DNA from: Methylobacterium iners
GTDB taxonomy: Bacteria > Pseudomonadota > Alphaproteobacteria > Rhizobiales > Beijerinckiaceae
Assembly (NCBI RefSeq): GCF_022179305.1
Contig: NZ_BPQP01000012.1
Span: 1 to 59,004, forward strand
Reading direction: 5' to 3'
Length of the DNA stretch: 59,004 nucleotides
In this document: positions 7,887-17,073 of the stretch, one piece after another
Position numbering within the stretch: the stretch's first letter is position 1
How the letters are laid out: each line of letters starts with the position of its first letter
Program-made: the position numbers and the translations under genes
Notes under the pieces: generated by a model
Told to the model about the DNA's origin: nothing
Seen by the model: the letters and a program-made list of their open reading frames with translations, nothing else
Database searches by the model: none

Positions 7887-9377
7887 CTACTTTGTCCAGA
7901 GGCTTTTTGGCACCATGCAGTGGACAACCTTATCGCCCTCAGAGTGAGGAGCAATTCGGCAGTCCATTGTCATGCTGACAAGGCCATAGGCATCAAGTCG
8001 CGACAAGCCCTTCTTCTCAACGAGGGCATTGATCATCGCCATCGAGGCTCCATCCATTGCCTTTCCGAGATGAGCATTTCGATCGACGGTCACGAAGGCT
8101 TCTGCAGTCTCCTGAGTTGGGAGGGGCGCTGGTCGTGCCGCATTCGCCGCCTTCGGGATCATGCAGTAGGTGCCTTTGACGATGTTGACGACCTCTGAGA
8201 TGGGACAGTTCCAACCATCCAGCATTGCTTGCTGCGCCTGCTCGCGAGGCACGTTGCGTTGCTCGATCAAAAATTTGGTGGTTTCAGCCTTAAGCAGGTC
8301 GAGTGCCCTGTTGAGGTCCTCATCATAACCAATCGTGATCCAGTCAGTTTGTGTCTCAATGCGCGGCCATTCAAGCTGCTGCCCTTTGAGTACGTCGATC
8401 GTAAGGTTCAACTCCTTGTAAGCGGTCTCAAGCGCCGTCAGGTTGACTTCGCCATTGCCTTGAACGGCATGAGAGTCGCCTGACCAGAGAAGCGCACCTT
8501 TGACGAATACCGGCACATATAGTGTCGCGCCTTCGCCCATCTCGCGGATGTCGAGGTTACCCGCGAACCTTCCTGGCGGAACTGATGAGTAGCGTCCAGG
8601 CTCAGCGCGAGCAACGCCGAGGGTTCCGGGAAAAGGCTTCAGCGGAATGACAATACCTGGTGCAAACTCAGTTTGCATCTTTTCAAGATCAAGATAAAAG
8701 AACTTGATCTGACCTTCCGGAAACTCCTTCGGGAATTGGCCAAACATGCCAGGTATATTGAAGTTCATGCCGTAGGCTCGTGGCACGACCTTGTTGATAC
8801 GAACTCGGAGCACATCACCTGGCTCTGCTTCCTCGACGTAGATCGGTCCGGTCAACGAGTGTGGCCCACGGCCAGGATAGTCGGTGCGGGTCTTCTTCAC
8901 CTGCTCGATGGTGATGCCTGGTACGAGCTGGTTGTGCGAGTGCATCATGGTTTCCATGACGACCGTGTCACCAGAGCGGATGCGCAGCACGGGCGGTTCG
9001 GCATTGTCGAACCAACCCCATTGCGTCGTGGCAGGCGTCGCAGAGAGCAAGTAGGTGGTGGGCTGTCCCCCGCTCCCTTCCGCCTTCATCCCAGGCTGCC
9101 CCAAAGGGCCGTAAACAAACGGAAGAAAGGTTTTGGAGTTCTGAAGGTCAGGTTGTGTAGCGACCGTCGGCTGTGTAGGCCGCAGTGTCTGTCCTTGCGT
9201 TGCGTCTTTGGCTGCCCCAGGAAGCTGTTCTTGTTTCTTTGTATCGCCAGCATCTTGTTGGGTCTGTGGGGTGGACAAAGCAGGAGGTGAACCCTGCGCT
9301 TCCACGCCGCTCACCATAGCGAGACTTATGCCTACGCTAGCAACCACCGCTACCGAGCTGGATTTTCGCATTCCCAT
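7887..9377 (-). CDS. Secreted acetamidase/formamidase family protein
   Basis: FmdA/AmdA enzymes hydrolyse formamide or acetamide to ammonia and the acid. The 496-residue product has an N-terminal signal (SSVAVVASVGISLAMVSGVE, cleaved after EAQG), a Gln/Thr-rich spacer, then the family core from about residue 90: PVLRIRSGDTVVMETMMHSH, GPIYVEEAEPGDVLRVRINK, a segment with PFPGTLGVA, and RFAGNLDIREMGEGATLYVP followed by LLWSGDSHAVQGNGEV. The GDSHAVQGNGEV and NLDIRE motifs are strong. A Cys-containing extension (WNCPISEVVNIVKGTYCMIP) follows. Classical FmdA is cytoplasmic; export is unusual but recurs in this family. It heads an operon with a metal-type ABC binding protein and permease, so a link to a metal or amide substrate is inferred. 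Confidence 0.85.
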   Translation of the reverse strand: MGMRKSSSVAVVASVGISLAMVSGVEAQGSPPALSTPQTQQDAGDTKKQEQLPGAAKDATQGQTLRPTQPTVATQPDLQNSKTFLPFVYGPLGQPGMKAEGSGGQPTTYLLSATPATTQWGWFDNAEPPVLRIRSGDTVVMETMMHSHNQLVPGITIEQVKKTRTDYPGRGPHSLTGPIYVEEAEPGDVLRVRINKVVPRAYGMNFNIPGMFGQFPKEFPEGQIKFFYLDLEKMQTEFAPGIVIPLKPFPGTLGVARAEPGRYSSVPPGRFAGNLDIREMGEGATLYVPVFVKGALLWSGDSHAVQGNGEVNLTALETAYKELNLTIDVLKGQQLEWPRIETQTDWITIGYDEDLNRALDLLKAETTKFLIEQRNVPREQAQQAMLDGWNCPISEVVNIVKGTYCMIPKAANAARPAPLPTQETAEAFVTVDRNAHLGKAMDGASMAMINALVEKKGLSRLDAYGLVSMTMDCRIAPHSEGDKVVHCMVPKSLWTK

Positions 9378-10139
9378 AGTCCTTTGGACGAATTATAGGC
9401 CAAGACAGCACAAGAACTCAGGTGCTCGCCAACCAGCTTGAGCGTAAACCGATATGGACCTTCGTCAACAAGGTTTCCCTCGGTACCAGCTAATTTCTTG
9501 GTCTTCTAACAGCTGCTGTCGAGAGTGACCTACCCGCGGTGGAGTTGTGGCGTGTTGCTTCCAAGGGTTTGGAGGCAGAGGAGGACGACATCTTCATGGG
9601 GTTGCAAAGTGCCCCGGTCGGCAAAGATGCGAAGAGCTAGTGCGTTGCGAAAACAAGGACGGGAGAACGTCTACCTTGGGGAACCGCTCGAGCTAGCTTC
9701 GACGGTTGAGTTGCGGGCAGAGGCGGAATCTCCGCTTCCGGGCGTATGGCCAAAGTCCGGTTGCCACCCATCTCAGACATTGAGAATGTCCGCTTCCGGG
9801 TTGTCTGATCAGACCCGAACATCCAGCGGTCCGGAGGCGGTGTCCAACGATCCGCCTTTGGCGCAGGTGCGGTAAAGTAGACACAACGAAGGTGGGAGGC
9901 TTTGCCCAGGATACCGAGGTCGGCTGGGCAGCTCCGCCCTACGAAGTCTTGCAAAGGTCGCTCGCCATCCATCCTTCTGCAGCGCGCTGCCTTGCAACAC
10001 AGCCGATCAATTTCGCGTGAGCTGTGCAGTCGTGCTGATCACCTTGCGACACAGCCATGGTATCTAGCAAATAGCCTAGCTTACCGCGTCGTGTCGACCG
10101 CCTGAAGGAACGGCGCGGATCCATGCCGAGGATCTCGCT
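9378..10139. repeat. Intergenic region with GTCCGCTTyC-type repeats
   Basis: No supported gene. Between about 9725 and 9880 there are several copies or half copies of the repeat: TCCGCTTCCGGGCGTATGGC, AGTCCGGTTGCCACCCATC, AATGTCCGCTTCCGGGTTG and CAGCGGTCCGGAGG, in alternating orientation. The last ~250 bases before 10140 should carry the promoter of the RTX gene; I did not identify a clear -35/-10 pair. Confidence 0.55.
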
Positions 10140-10700
10140 ATGCCTGTTGCCGTCTACCCGCCCGGTAAGGACAGCGTCAGCGACGGCCGCAACGCGCTGC
10201 AGTACATCGCCTCCTACCCTGATCTCACGCAAAGCCTTAGCCCATCCTCTAAGAGTGGTGTCGATCACTACAACGCCTTCGGCCTGGCCGAGGGCCGCGT
10301 CGTCAGCTTCAGCGGGCTCGAGTACATCGCCTCCTACCCCGACCTGATTGCCGTCCTCGGCCAGGACGGGGAAGCGGGCGCACGCCACTTCCTCACATTC
10401 GGTCGTCTGGAGGGCCGCAGCGTCACCTTCAACGCGCTCGAGTACATCGCCTCCTACACCGACCTGACCACCACCTTCGGCGCCAGCATCAACGACAGCG
10501 CCCTCATCAACGGCGCCTCCAGCCACTTTCTCACCTTCGGCCGCTTCGAGGGACGGACGGTCAACTTCGACGGGTTGGAGTACATCGCCTCCTATGCCGA
10601 CCTGAGTGCCGCCTTCGGGCCGGACGATGATCTTGGCGCCAAGCACTTCATCGAGTTCGGCCGCTTCGAGGGCCGGGCCACCACCTTCGACGGCCTGTAG
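10140..10700 (+). CDS. RTX adhesin, N-terminal fragment ending at an in-frame amber codon
   Basis: GAGG lies eight bases before this ATG. The fragment encodes 186 residues made of four tandem repeats of about 40 residues with the pattern EYIASYxDL then HFxxFGRxEGR then a Phe-Asx-Gly-Leu junction. The fourth repeat ends FDGL and the next codon, where the other repeats have GAG (Glu of EYIASY), is TAG at 10698-10700. After it the same frame continues without break through two more repeats and the whole 1,280-residue remainder of the protein. So this is the front of one gene interrupted by a single G-to-T change, or a site of readthrough. Alone it has no secretion signal, since RTX exporters use the C-terminus. 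Confidence 0.7.
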   Translation: MPVAVYPPGKDSVSDGRNALQYIASYPDLTQSLSPSSKSGVDHYNAFGLAEGRVVSFSGLEYIASYPDLIAVLGQDGEAGARHFLTFGRLEGRSVTFNALEYIASYTDLTTTFGASINDSALINGASSHFLTFGRFEGRTVNFDGLEYIASYADLSAAFGPDDDLGAKHFIEFGRFEGRATTFDGL

Positions 10701-10922
10701 TACATCGCCTCCTATGCCGACCTGATCACGACGTTTGGCGCGAACGCGGATCTTGGTGCGCAGCACTTCATCCAGTTTGGACGGGCAGAGGGGCGCGCCG
10801 ACAGCTTCGATCCTGAGGCCTACCTCGCCCGCTATGCTGACCTGCGCGCGGCCTTCGGCAGCGACCTGGAGGCGGCGACGCGGCACTTCATCCAGTTCGG
10901 CTTTGCCGAGGGCCGGACCGGC

Positions 10923-13900
10923 GTGGCCGACGCCGAGGCGCCTGTCTCCACGCTCAGTGTTGACGATGCGGCGCTGAACCTCGGCGACGACGCGCTCCTG
11001 ACGATCCGCTTCACGGAGGCGCCGCTTGGATTTGGAGCGGAGGACCTTGTGCTCTCGGCGGGCCTGCGCCTGCGCGCGGGCTCCTTTGGTCAGGTGGATG
11101 CGCTGACCTACACGGCCGTGCTGGAGCCGGTGGCCGGCTTTGCGGGCAGCGCCACGGTGGCTGTGGCGGCGGGCGGCTATGGGGATGCGGTGGGCAATGT
11201 CGGCGCGGGCTCGGCAGCCTTGAGCCTGGCAGTGGATGCCACGCCGCCCGCAGTCCCCACTCTCACCGGCTTCACGGATGACACCGGCACGGCGAGCGAT
11301 AGGCTGACCAGCGACACCACACCAACGCTGGCAGGTACGGCCGAGGCCAACAGCACCGTCACGATCCTTCGCAACGGCGTGGCGGTGGACAGCGTGCTGG
11401 CGGACGGCGCTGGCGACTGGAGCTACGCCTCGCCCACTCTGGTGGATGGCAGCTACAGCTTCATCGTCACCGCCACGGATGCCGTCGGCAATAGGGGGGT
11501 GGCCTCGGCAGCGCTGACGGTTGTGGTGGATGCCACGCCGCCAGCGGTGCCGACCGTCACCGGCTTTGCAGACGAAAGCGGCTTGGCGGGCGATGGTCTG
11601 ACCAGCGACACAACGCCGACGCTAACCGGTACGGCGGAGGCGAACGCGGCGGTGACCATTTTGCGCAATGGCATTGCTATCGGCGCGGTCACAGCGAACG
11701 GTACCGGTAATTGGAGCTATGCCTCGCCCGCGCTGGCGGACGGCAGCTACAGCTTTACGGCACAGGCCACGGATGCGGCCGGCAACACGAGCGTGGTCTC
11801 AGTGCCCTTGGTCGTGACGGTGGACACTACACCACCCGCGGCCCCAACGATCACGGGCGTTGCCGACGACACCGGCACGGCGAGCGATAGGCTGACCAGC
11901 GACGCGACGCCCACACTGACCGGCACGGCCGAAGCAGGTGCCGCGGTCACTGTTCTGCGGGACGGTATGGTCGTCGGCACCACGACAGCCGATACTGCCG
12001 GCAGCTGGAGCTACACCTCACCCGCACTGGCTGACGGCAGCTACGGTTTCACCGCGACCGCAACCGACGCTGCCGGCAACAACGGTCCTGCCTCGTCTCC
12101 CCTCGCGGCCACGATCGATGCCACAGCACCAGCCCTGAGCATCATCTTCGACGAGGCAGGTCCCCTCGACGATGGCGATCCGGCTGCGACGGTGACCTTC
12201 ACCTTCTCTGAGTCGCCGATTGGCTTCGAGAGCAGCGACGTCACCGTCGGCGGCGGCACACTCTCGGGCCTCGTCCTCGACTCTGCGGATCCGAGCGGGC
12301 GCACCTACATGGCTCAGTTCACCGCCACAGACGGGGCGACCGCACCGGGAACGGTGTTGGTGGCAGCGGACACCTACGCGGACCTGGCCGGCAACGCAGG
12401 CCTTGCCTCGAACGCGGCCAGCGTCGCGATCGACCGGCTCAACCCAGGTTTGTCGATCACCACGGACGATGCGGCGCTCACGCCAGGCGACCAGGCGCTG
12501 CTGACGTTCACATTCACGGAGGCGCCTGTCGGGTTCGGCGAGGCCGATGTTACGCTCTCGGCGGGCTTGGTTCTGGTTGCGGGCTCGCTGACGCAGACGA
12601 GCCCGACGACCTACACTGCTGTCGTCCGGCCGGCTGTCGGCTTCAGCGGCACGGGCAGCATTGCGGTGGCCGCGAGCGCCTACGCGGACGCGGTCGGCAA
12701 CGCCGGTGATGCTGCGGCAAGCCTCAGCTTTGCTATGTCCGCGAGTGTAAACCTGGGCAACCTCGACGATGCCGGCATCCGCATCGATGGTGCGGCAGCC
12801 CGCGACTACGCCGGCGAGAGCGTATCAGACGCAGGCGATGTGAACGGCGACGGCTTTGCCGACTTCATCGTCGATGCCGCTGGTAGCGATCCAAATGGTC
12901 GATACGGCGCCGGTTCGAGCTACGTGGTGTTCGGCAGCGCCACACCCAGCAACGTCGACCTCGCCAACCTCGGTTCAGCCGGCTTCCGCATCAGCGGTGC
13001 GGTGTTGGGTGACGCAAGCGGCAGCAGCGTTTCGTCTGCCGGTGACGTCAACGGCGATGGTTTCACTGACCTGATCGTCGGCGCACCTGTGGCTGATCCG
13101 AACAACGCGACAAGCGCTGGCTCGAGCTACGTGGTGTTTGGCAGTGCTACACCTGTCGACGTCGACCTTGCCAATCTCGGCTCTGCCGGCTTTCGCATCG
13201 ATGGTGCGGCGACACAGGATCGCGCTGGTGTCAGCGTGTCGGATGCCGGCGATGTGAACGGCGACGGTTTTGCCGACCTTATCGTCGGTGCCTTCGGTGC
13301 TGACCCCAGCGGGCGGAACGTCGCCGGCTCAAGCTACGTGGTGTTCGGCAGCGCAACGCCGGTGAACGTCGATCTTGCCAACCTCGGTTCAGCCGGCTTC
13401 CGCATCGACGGTGCAGCCGCAGTCGATCAGAGCGGCTTCAGCGTATCGTCGGCGGGAGACATCAACGGCGACGGCCTTGCCGACCTCGTCGTCGGCTCAC
13501 CCTATGCCGATCCTGGCGGCGGAAGCGCCGCCGGTTCGACCTACGTGGTCTTCGGGAGTGTCGCCCCCGTCAATATCGATCTCGCCAACCTCGGCTCCGC
13601 AGGCTTTCGCATCGACGGCAGCAACACGAATGACTTCACTGGTTCCAGCCTCTCGTCTGCAGGAGATGTCAACGGCGACGGTTTTGCAGACCTGATCATC
13701 GGCGCAAGGTCTGCTAGTCCAAACGGACTGACCCGTTCCGGTTCAAGCTTCGTGGTGTTCGGAAGCGCCGCGCCGGTCAACATCGACCTCGACAACCTCG
13801 GCGCCGCCGGCTTTCGCATTGATGGTGGTGCGACCCTCGACCAGAGCGGCACCGGCATTTCGGCAGCGGGCGATGTGAACGGCGACGGCTTTGCCGACCT

Positions 13901-14780
13901 TCTCGTCGGGGCAAACGGCGCCGATCCGAATGGGCTTGGCAATGCTGGTACGAGCTATGTCGTGTTCGGCGGTGCTGCGCTCAGCGACATCAATCTCGCC
14001 AATCTCGGCCCTGCCGGCTTCCAGATCGACGGCGCGACGGCGGGCGATCAGAGCGGCCGCAGCGTGTGTGCAGCCGGTGACGTCAACGGCGACGGCTTTG
14101 CCGATCTTGTCGTTGGAGCGTTCTTCGCCGATCCGAGCGGACGGTCGGACGCCGGTGCCGGCTATGTGGTGTTCGGCGGTGCCTTCGGTGGCGATGCGGG
14201 GCCGGTGAGTCCCGTCGGCACGGCAGCAGCCGAGGTCCTGATCGGCGGGGCGGGCAACGACGTGCTCACCGGCGGCGGTGGCGCGGACGTGTTGCGAGGC
14301 GGAGCCGGCGACGATCGCCTCAGCGTCGGCGACCTCGGCTTCCGCTCCGTCGATGGTGGCCTTGGCACCGACACGCTTGCTTTTGCTGGGACAAGCAGCA
14401 CCGATCTGTTCGACCTCGGCAGCGATGTCGGCGAGCGCCTCCAGGGCATCGAGGCCTTCGACTTCTCCGGCTCCGACAACGACACCCTGGTGCTCTACGC
14501 CGAGGAGGTCTTCCGCTTCTCCGACACGCCCAATGCCACCTTTACAGGTGCTGCGAGCCACAACAGCCTCGTGGTCACAGCGGATGTCGGCGACACCCTG
14601 GATCTGCGCGACTTCGATCCGGATGGTGCAGGGCCGACCGTGGCCGCGCTCTGGAGCCAGACGGGCAGCGATGTCGGTCTCGACGGCACGCCAGGCGGTA
14701 CCTTCGACATTTGGAGTCTTCAGCGGGGGACAACGCTCCTCGGGCAGATTGCCGTCGAGAACGGGATCACCGTCCTCTAG
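10923..14780 (+). CDS. RTX-type adhesin, main part: Ig-like, seven FG-GAP repeats and RTX C-terminus
   Basis: This frame is continuous with the preceding fragment; GTG 10923 is the first usable start after the amber codon, but has no obvious ribosome binding site. From 10923 the domains are: an Ig-like domain of type VDDAALNLGDDALLTIRFTE (residues ~5-105); three near-identical ~98-residue Ig domains (LTSDTTPTLAGTAEANSTVT type, ~110-400); two more of the first type; seven repeats of ~65 residues with DVNGDGFADLIVG and SSYVVFG (~610-1090), i.e. a likely seven-blade integrin-alpha-like FG-GAP propeller binding calcium; then a short RTX block (GGAGNDVLTGGGGADVLRGG) and a C-terminal region expected to carry the type I secretion signal. 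No hlyB/hlyD genes are in the window. Likely a surface or extracellular calcium-dependent adhesin. Confidence 0.85.
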   Translation: MADAEAPVSTLSVDDAALNLGDDALLTIRFTEAPLGFGAEDLVLSAGLRLRAGSFGQVDALTYTAVLEPVAGFAGSATVAVAAGGYGDAVGNVGAGSAALSLAVDATPPAVPTLTGFTDDTGTASDRLTSDTTPTLAGTAEANSTVTILRNGVAVDSVLADGAGDWSYASPTLVDGSYSFIVTATDAVGNRGVASAALTVVVDATPPAVPTVTGFADESGLAGDGLTSDTTPTLTGTAEANAAVTILRNGIAIGAVTANGTGNWSYASPALADGSYSFTAQATDAAGNTSVVSVPLVVTVDTTPPAAPTITGVADDTGTASDRLTSDATPTLTGTAEAGAAVTVLRDGMVVGTTTADTAGSWSYTSPALADGSYGFTATATDAAGNNGPASSPLAATIDATAPALSIIFDEAGPLDDGDPAATVTFTFSESPIGFESSDVTVGGGTLSGLVLDSADPSGRTYMAQFTATDGATAPGTVLVAADTYADLAGNAGLASNAASVAIDRLNPGLSITTDDAALTPGDQALLTFTFTEAPVGFGEADVTLSAGLVLVAGSLTQTSPTTYTAVVRPAVGFSGTGSIAVAASAYADAVGNAGDAAASLSFAMSASVNLGNLDDAGIRIDGAAARDYAGESVSDAGDVNGDGFADFIVDAAGSDPNGRYGAGSSYVVFGSATPSNVDLANLGSAGFRISGAVLGDASGSSVSSAGDVNGDGFTDLIVGAPVADPNNATSAGSSYVVFGSATPVDVDLANLGSAGFRIDGAATQDRAGVSVSDAGDVNGDGFADLIVGAFGADPSGRNVAGSSYVVFGSATPVNVDLANLGSAGFRIDGAAAVDQSGFSVSSAGDINGDGLADLVVGSPYADPGGGSAAGSTYVVFGSVAPVNIDLANLGSAGFRIDGSNTNDFTGSSLSSAGDVNGDGFADLIIGARSASPNGLTRSGSSFVVFGSAAPVNIDLDNLGAAGFRIDGGATLDQSGTGISAAGDVNGDGFADLLVGANGADPNGLGNAGTSYVVFGGAALSDINLANLGPAGFQIDGATAGDQSGRSVCAAGDVNGDGFADLVVGAFFADPSGRSDAGAGYVVFGGAFGGDAGPVSPVGTAAAEVLIGGAGNDVLTGGGGADVLRGGAGDDRLSVGDLGFRSVDGGLGTDTLAFAGTSSTDLFDLGSDVGERLQGIEAFDFSGSDNDTLVLYAEEVFRFSDTPNATFTGAASHNSLVVTADVGDTLDLRDFDPDGAGPTVAALWSQTGSDVGLDGTPGGTFDIWSLQRGTTLLGQIAVENGITVL

Positions 14781-14820
14781 CCTCAGCGCAGACGGCCAGG
14801 TGAGCGGGAACGGGCTGAGC

Positions 14821-15906
14821 ATGACGGAGAGCCTCAACGGCGCGGCGAGTGGTCAGCCCGCCACGCCTGAGCCGCCGCTTGCCATCACGACCTCGCGCCA
14901 GTTCGTGAGCTGGCTTGCGGAGGCCGGCGCCAGCCTGGCGTTCACCACCTACCAGAGCGGCAAGGTCTTCCTCGTCGGCACGCAAGCCGGTGGGAGCAAG
15001 CTGTCGGTGTTCGAGCGCTCGATCGAGCGGCCGATGGGCCTGGCCTTCGACGGCCGCCGGCTCGTGCTCGCCTCGATGATCCAGATCACCACCTTCGTCG
15101 ATGCCGCCAACGGCGTGCTCACGAGCGACGGCACCGACGCTGTGTTCGTGCCGCAGGTCGCTCACTACACGGGGGACGTGGACGCGCACGATGTCGCCAT
15201 CGACGCGACAGGCCGCATCGTGTTTGCCAACACGCTGTTCTCCTGCCTGGCGACGGTGAGTGAGACGCACTCCTTCCGGCCCGTGTGGCGCCCGCCCTTC
15301 GTCTCGCGGCTGGCGCCGGAGGACCGCTGCCACCTCAACGGCTTTGCCATGGATGGGCAGGGCCGGCCGGCCTACGCCACGGCGGTGGCCGAGACGGATC
15401 TGGCGGATGCCTGGCGCGAGCACCGCACGGGCGGCGGCGTGGTCGTCGATGTCGCGGAGAACCGCATCGTCTGCCGTGGGTTGTCGATGCCGCACTCGCC
15501 CCGCCTGCACGAGGGCGTGCTCTACGTGCTGAACTCCGGCACGGGCGAGTTCGGTCGGGTGGATCTCGCCACTGCTCGCTTCGCACCGATCGCCTTCTGC
15601 CCGGGCTACCTGCGGGGACTGAGCTTCCTTGGCCGATTCGCGATCGTGGGTCTGTCGGAGCCACGCGGCAACCGCACCTTTGCCGGGCTGCCGCTGCAGG
15701 CGCGGCTGGAGGCAGAGCGGGCCGTGCCGCGCTGTGCGCTCTACCTGATCGACACGCAAACGGGCGACGTGGTGCATTGGCTGCGGCTGGAGGGGGTGGT
15801 GTCCGAGCTCTACGACGTCGTGGCGTTGCCGGGCATCCGCCGCCCAGCGATGATCGGCTTCAAGTCCGACGAGATCCGCAGGACGATCTCCGTTGAGGTG
15901 ACCTGA
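14821..15906 (+). CDS. TIGR03032/DUF4915 family protein
   Basis: The 361-residue protein matches a family of unknown function with a beta-propeller-like pattern: LAFTTYQSGKVFLVGTQAGG, ERPMGLAFDGRRLVLASMIQ, VAHYTGDVDAHDVAIDATGR, FSCLATVSETHSFRPVWRPP and CHLNGFAMDGQGRPAYATAV are characteristic, as are LSMPHSPRLHEGVLYVLNSG and RSAGYLRGLS-like (CPGYLRGLSFLGRFAIVGLS) blocks. There is no signal peptide. Members often lie beside genes for large repeat or secreted proteins, as here, 40 bases after the RTX adhesin gene, which suggests a joint transcript and a role in making or modifying the adhesin. That role is inference. The ATG at 14821 removes a spurious upstream extension. Confidence 0.8.
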   Translation: MTESLNGAASGQPATPEPPLAITTSRQFVSWLAEAGASLAFTTYQSGKVFLVGTQAGGSKLSVFERSIERPMGLAFDGRRLVLASMIQITTFVDAANGVLTSDGTDAVFVPQVAHYTGDVDAHDVAIDATGRIVFANTLFSCLATVSETHSFRPVWRPPFVSRLAPEDRCHLNGFAMDGQGRPAYATAVAETDLADAWREHRTGGGVVVDVAENRIVCRGLSMPHSPRLHEGVLYVLNSGTGEFGRVDLATARFAPIAFCPGYLRGLSFLGRFAIVGLSEPRGNRTFAGLPLQARLEAERAVPRCALYLIDTQTGDVVHWLRLEGVVSELYDVVALPGIRRPAMIGFKSDEIRRTISVEVT

Positions 15907-16040
15907 GGAAAGCTGGGTCGCCTCAGCAATCGAGCGCGCCTGACGGTGCCATCGCATGAAGGTGCGCATCAACTGCGATGGCGGGTTTGGAGAAGATGTC
16001 TGAGCGGCGGGACGCTTGTCATAGACAATCAAGCCCAACA

Positions 16041-16631
16041 TCAGCCTGAGTCGACGAAGATGCCGACGCAGGCGAGATCGAGATAGGCCCTGATGGCATC
16101 TGCCGCCGGGATCTCGCCCCCGAACAGCAGTGGCGCGTAGAGCGGACCATAAAGCAGGGACAAGGCTGCGGTCGGCTCTACACCCGGGCGCAGCTCACCT
16201 GTAGCCGCAGCGTGGCTCATGCGCTCGAATCCCCAGCGCCGGCGCGGTTCCAGCCACCGCTGCCCTAAAGCCTTCGCCAGCGCTGGATCGGTCCGGGCCC
16301 CGCCCAGCATCGCGGCAAGTGCCTGCCCGCGCTCGCCTCGCAGAAGCACGCCGAGTTCCAGGATCTGGCTGCGGAAGTCCTCGCGCGCAGAACCCGTGTC
16401 GGGCAGCCGCAGCTCTTCTCGGGTGGCGTGGAAGAACGCGTCTACGGCCAGCTCAGCCTTTGACCGCCACCAACGATAGACGGTGGTCTTCCCACATCTC
16501 GCTGCGGACGCGACCACCTCGATCGCGAAGCCACCATAACCTCGCTCGACCAAGAGCTTGAACGCTGCCTCCAGAATGGCTTCGCGCGAACTTTCGCTAC
16601 GAGGGCGTCCCATATGTCTCGACTCGGACAT
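16041..16631 (-). CDS. TetR-family transcriptional regulator
   Basis: The product (~196 residues from MSESRHMGRP) has the N-terminal TetR helix-turn-helix: REAILEAAFKLLVERGYGGF then ASAARCGKTTVYRWWRSKAE. The C-terminal ligand domain is of the TetR_C_11-like sort (ALAAMLGGARTDPALAKALG, TAALSLLYGPLYAPLLFGGE). Starts at 16631 (MSESRH) or 16613 (MGRPRSES) are both plausible; neither has a strong ribosome binding site, and a longer start at 16697 is unlikely because it would cross the operator-like palindrome. It is divergent from the VOC/SDR genes and probably represses them and itself. Ligand unknown. Confidence 0.85.
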   Translation of the reverse strand: MSESRHMGRPRSESSREAILEAAFKLLVERGYGGFAIEVVASAARCGKTTVYRWWRSKAELAVDAFFHATREELRLPDTGSAREDFRSQILELGVLLRGERGQALAAMLGGARTDPALAKALGQRWLEPRRRWGFERMSHAAATGELRPGVEPTAALSLLYGPLYAPLLFGGEIPAADAIRAYLDLACVGIFVDSG

Positions 16632-16636
16632 ACGAT

Positions 16637-16646
16637 ACGGTACCGT
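16637..16646. promoter_or_regulatory. Palindrome ACGGTACCGT, candidate TetR operator
   Basis: A perfect 10-bp palindrome (extended imperfectly to AAACGGTACCGTAT on the minus strand) lies between the TetR gene and the divergent VOC/SDR genes. Position and symmetry suit an autoregulatory TetR operator. Inference only. Confidence 0.45.
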
Positions 16647-16679
16647 TTCACTCGCGTGCTGACAAGGAACCGTTCGTCC

Positions 16680-17073
16680 ATGGCCGTCGTTCCCCACCCC
16701 ATCGACATCGTCGTTGCCGATATGGGCGTTCTATCGAACGCTCGGACTTCCCGTGCCGGACGGCCCAGACAACGAGCCTCAGATCCAGATAGCGACGCCG
16801 GGCGGTTCGACGCTCGGCTTCTTGACCGAGGGGATGGTCGGGCCGGTCAACCCGCACTGGCCGACACTGGTCGGCCAGCGTGTCACCTTCGCCTATCGCT
16901 GCGACAGCCCGAACGAGGTTGACGCGACTTACGGGCGTGTCACCGCTGCAGGCTACGAGGGCCGGCGGGCGCCCTGGGTTGCGTTCTGGGGCCAGCGCTA
17001 CGCGATGCTGAGCGACCCGGACGGCAGTCGAGGCGACCTGTTCGCCGCTCTGACCTCGGAGGGGCAGGCGTGA
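16680..17073 (+). pseudogene. VOC/glyoxalase-family protein, frameshifted near 16722
   Basis: ATG 16680, nine bases after AAGGAA, encodes MAVVPHPIDIVVADM, the usual first strand of a VOC protein, in one frame. The continuation AFYRTLGLPVPDGPDNEPQI, then GRVTAAGYEGRRAPW and QRYAMLSDPDGSRGDLFAAL, typical of the rest of the domain, is in the next frame, entered at about 16722 (readable from TTG 16714). Roughly five residues usually found between the two parts (as in DMxxxLAFYRTL) are missing, so a small deletion explains the shift. The protein is therefore probably not made intact unless translation restarts. It overlaps the next gene by GTGA. Confidence 0.65.

Noticed and set aside
10698-10700. 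Amber codon as pyrrolysine or other recoding
   Set aside because: No recoding element or Pyl machinery seen, and the sibling repeats have Glu there; simple G-to-T change is the easier reading.
13743-14837. 364-codon minus-strand frame over the adhesin
   Set aside because: Mirrors the FG-GAP repeats of the sense frame; no domain and no start signal.
14767-16041. 424-codon minus-strand frame over the DUF4915 gene
   Set aside because: Antisense shadow, composition of a reversed GC3-rich gene.
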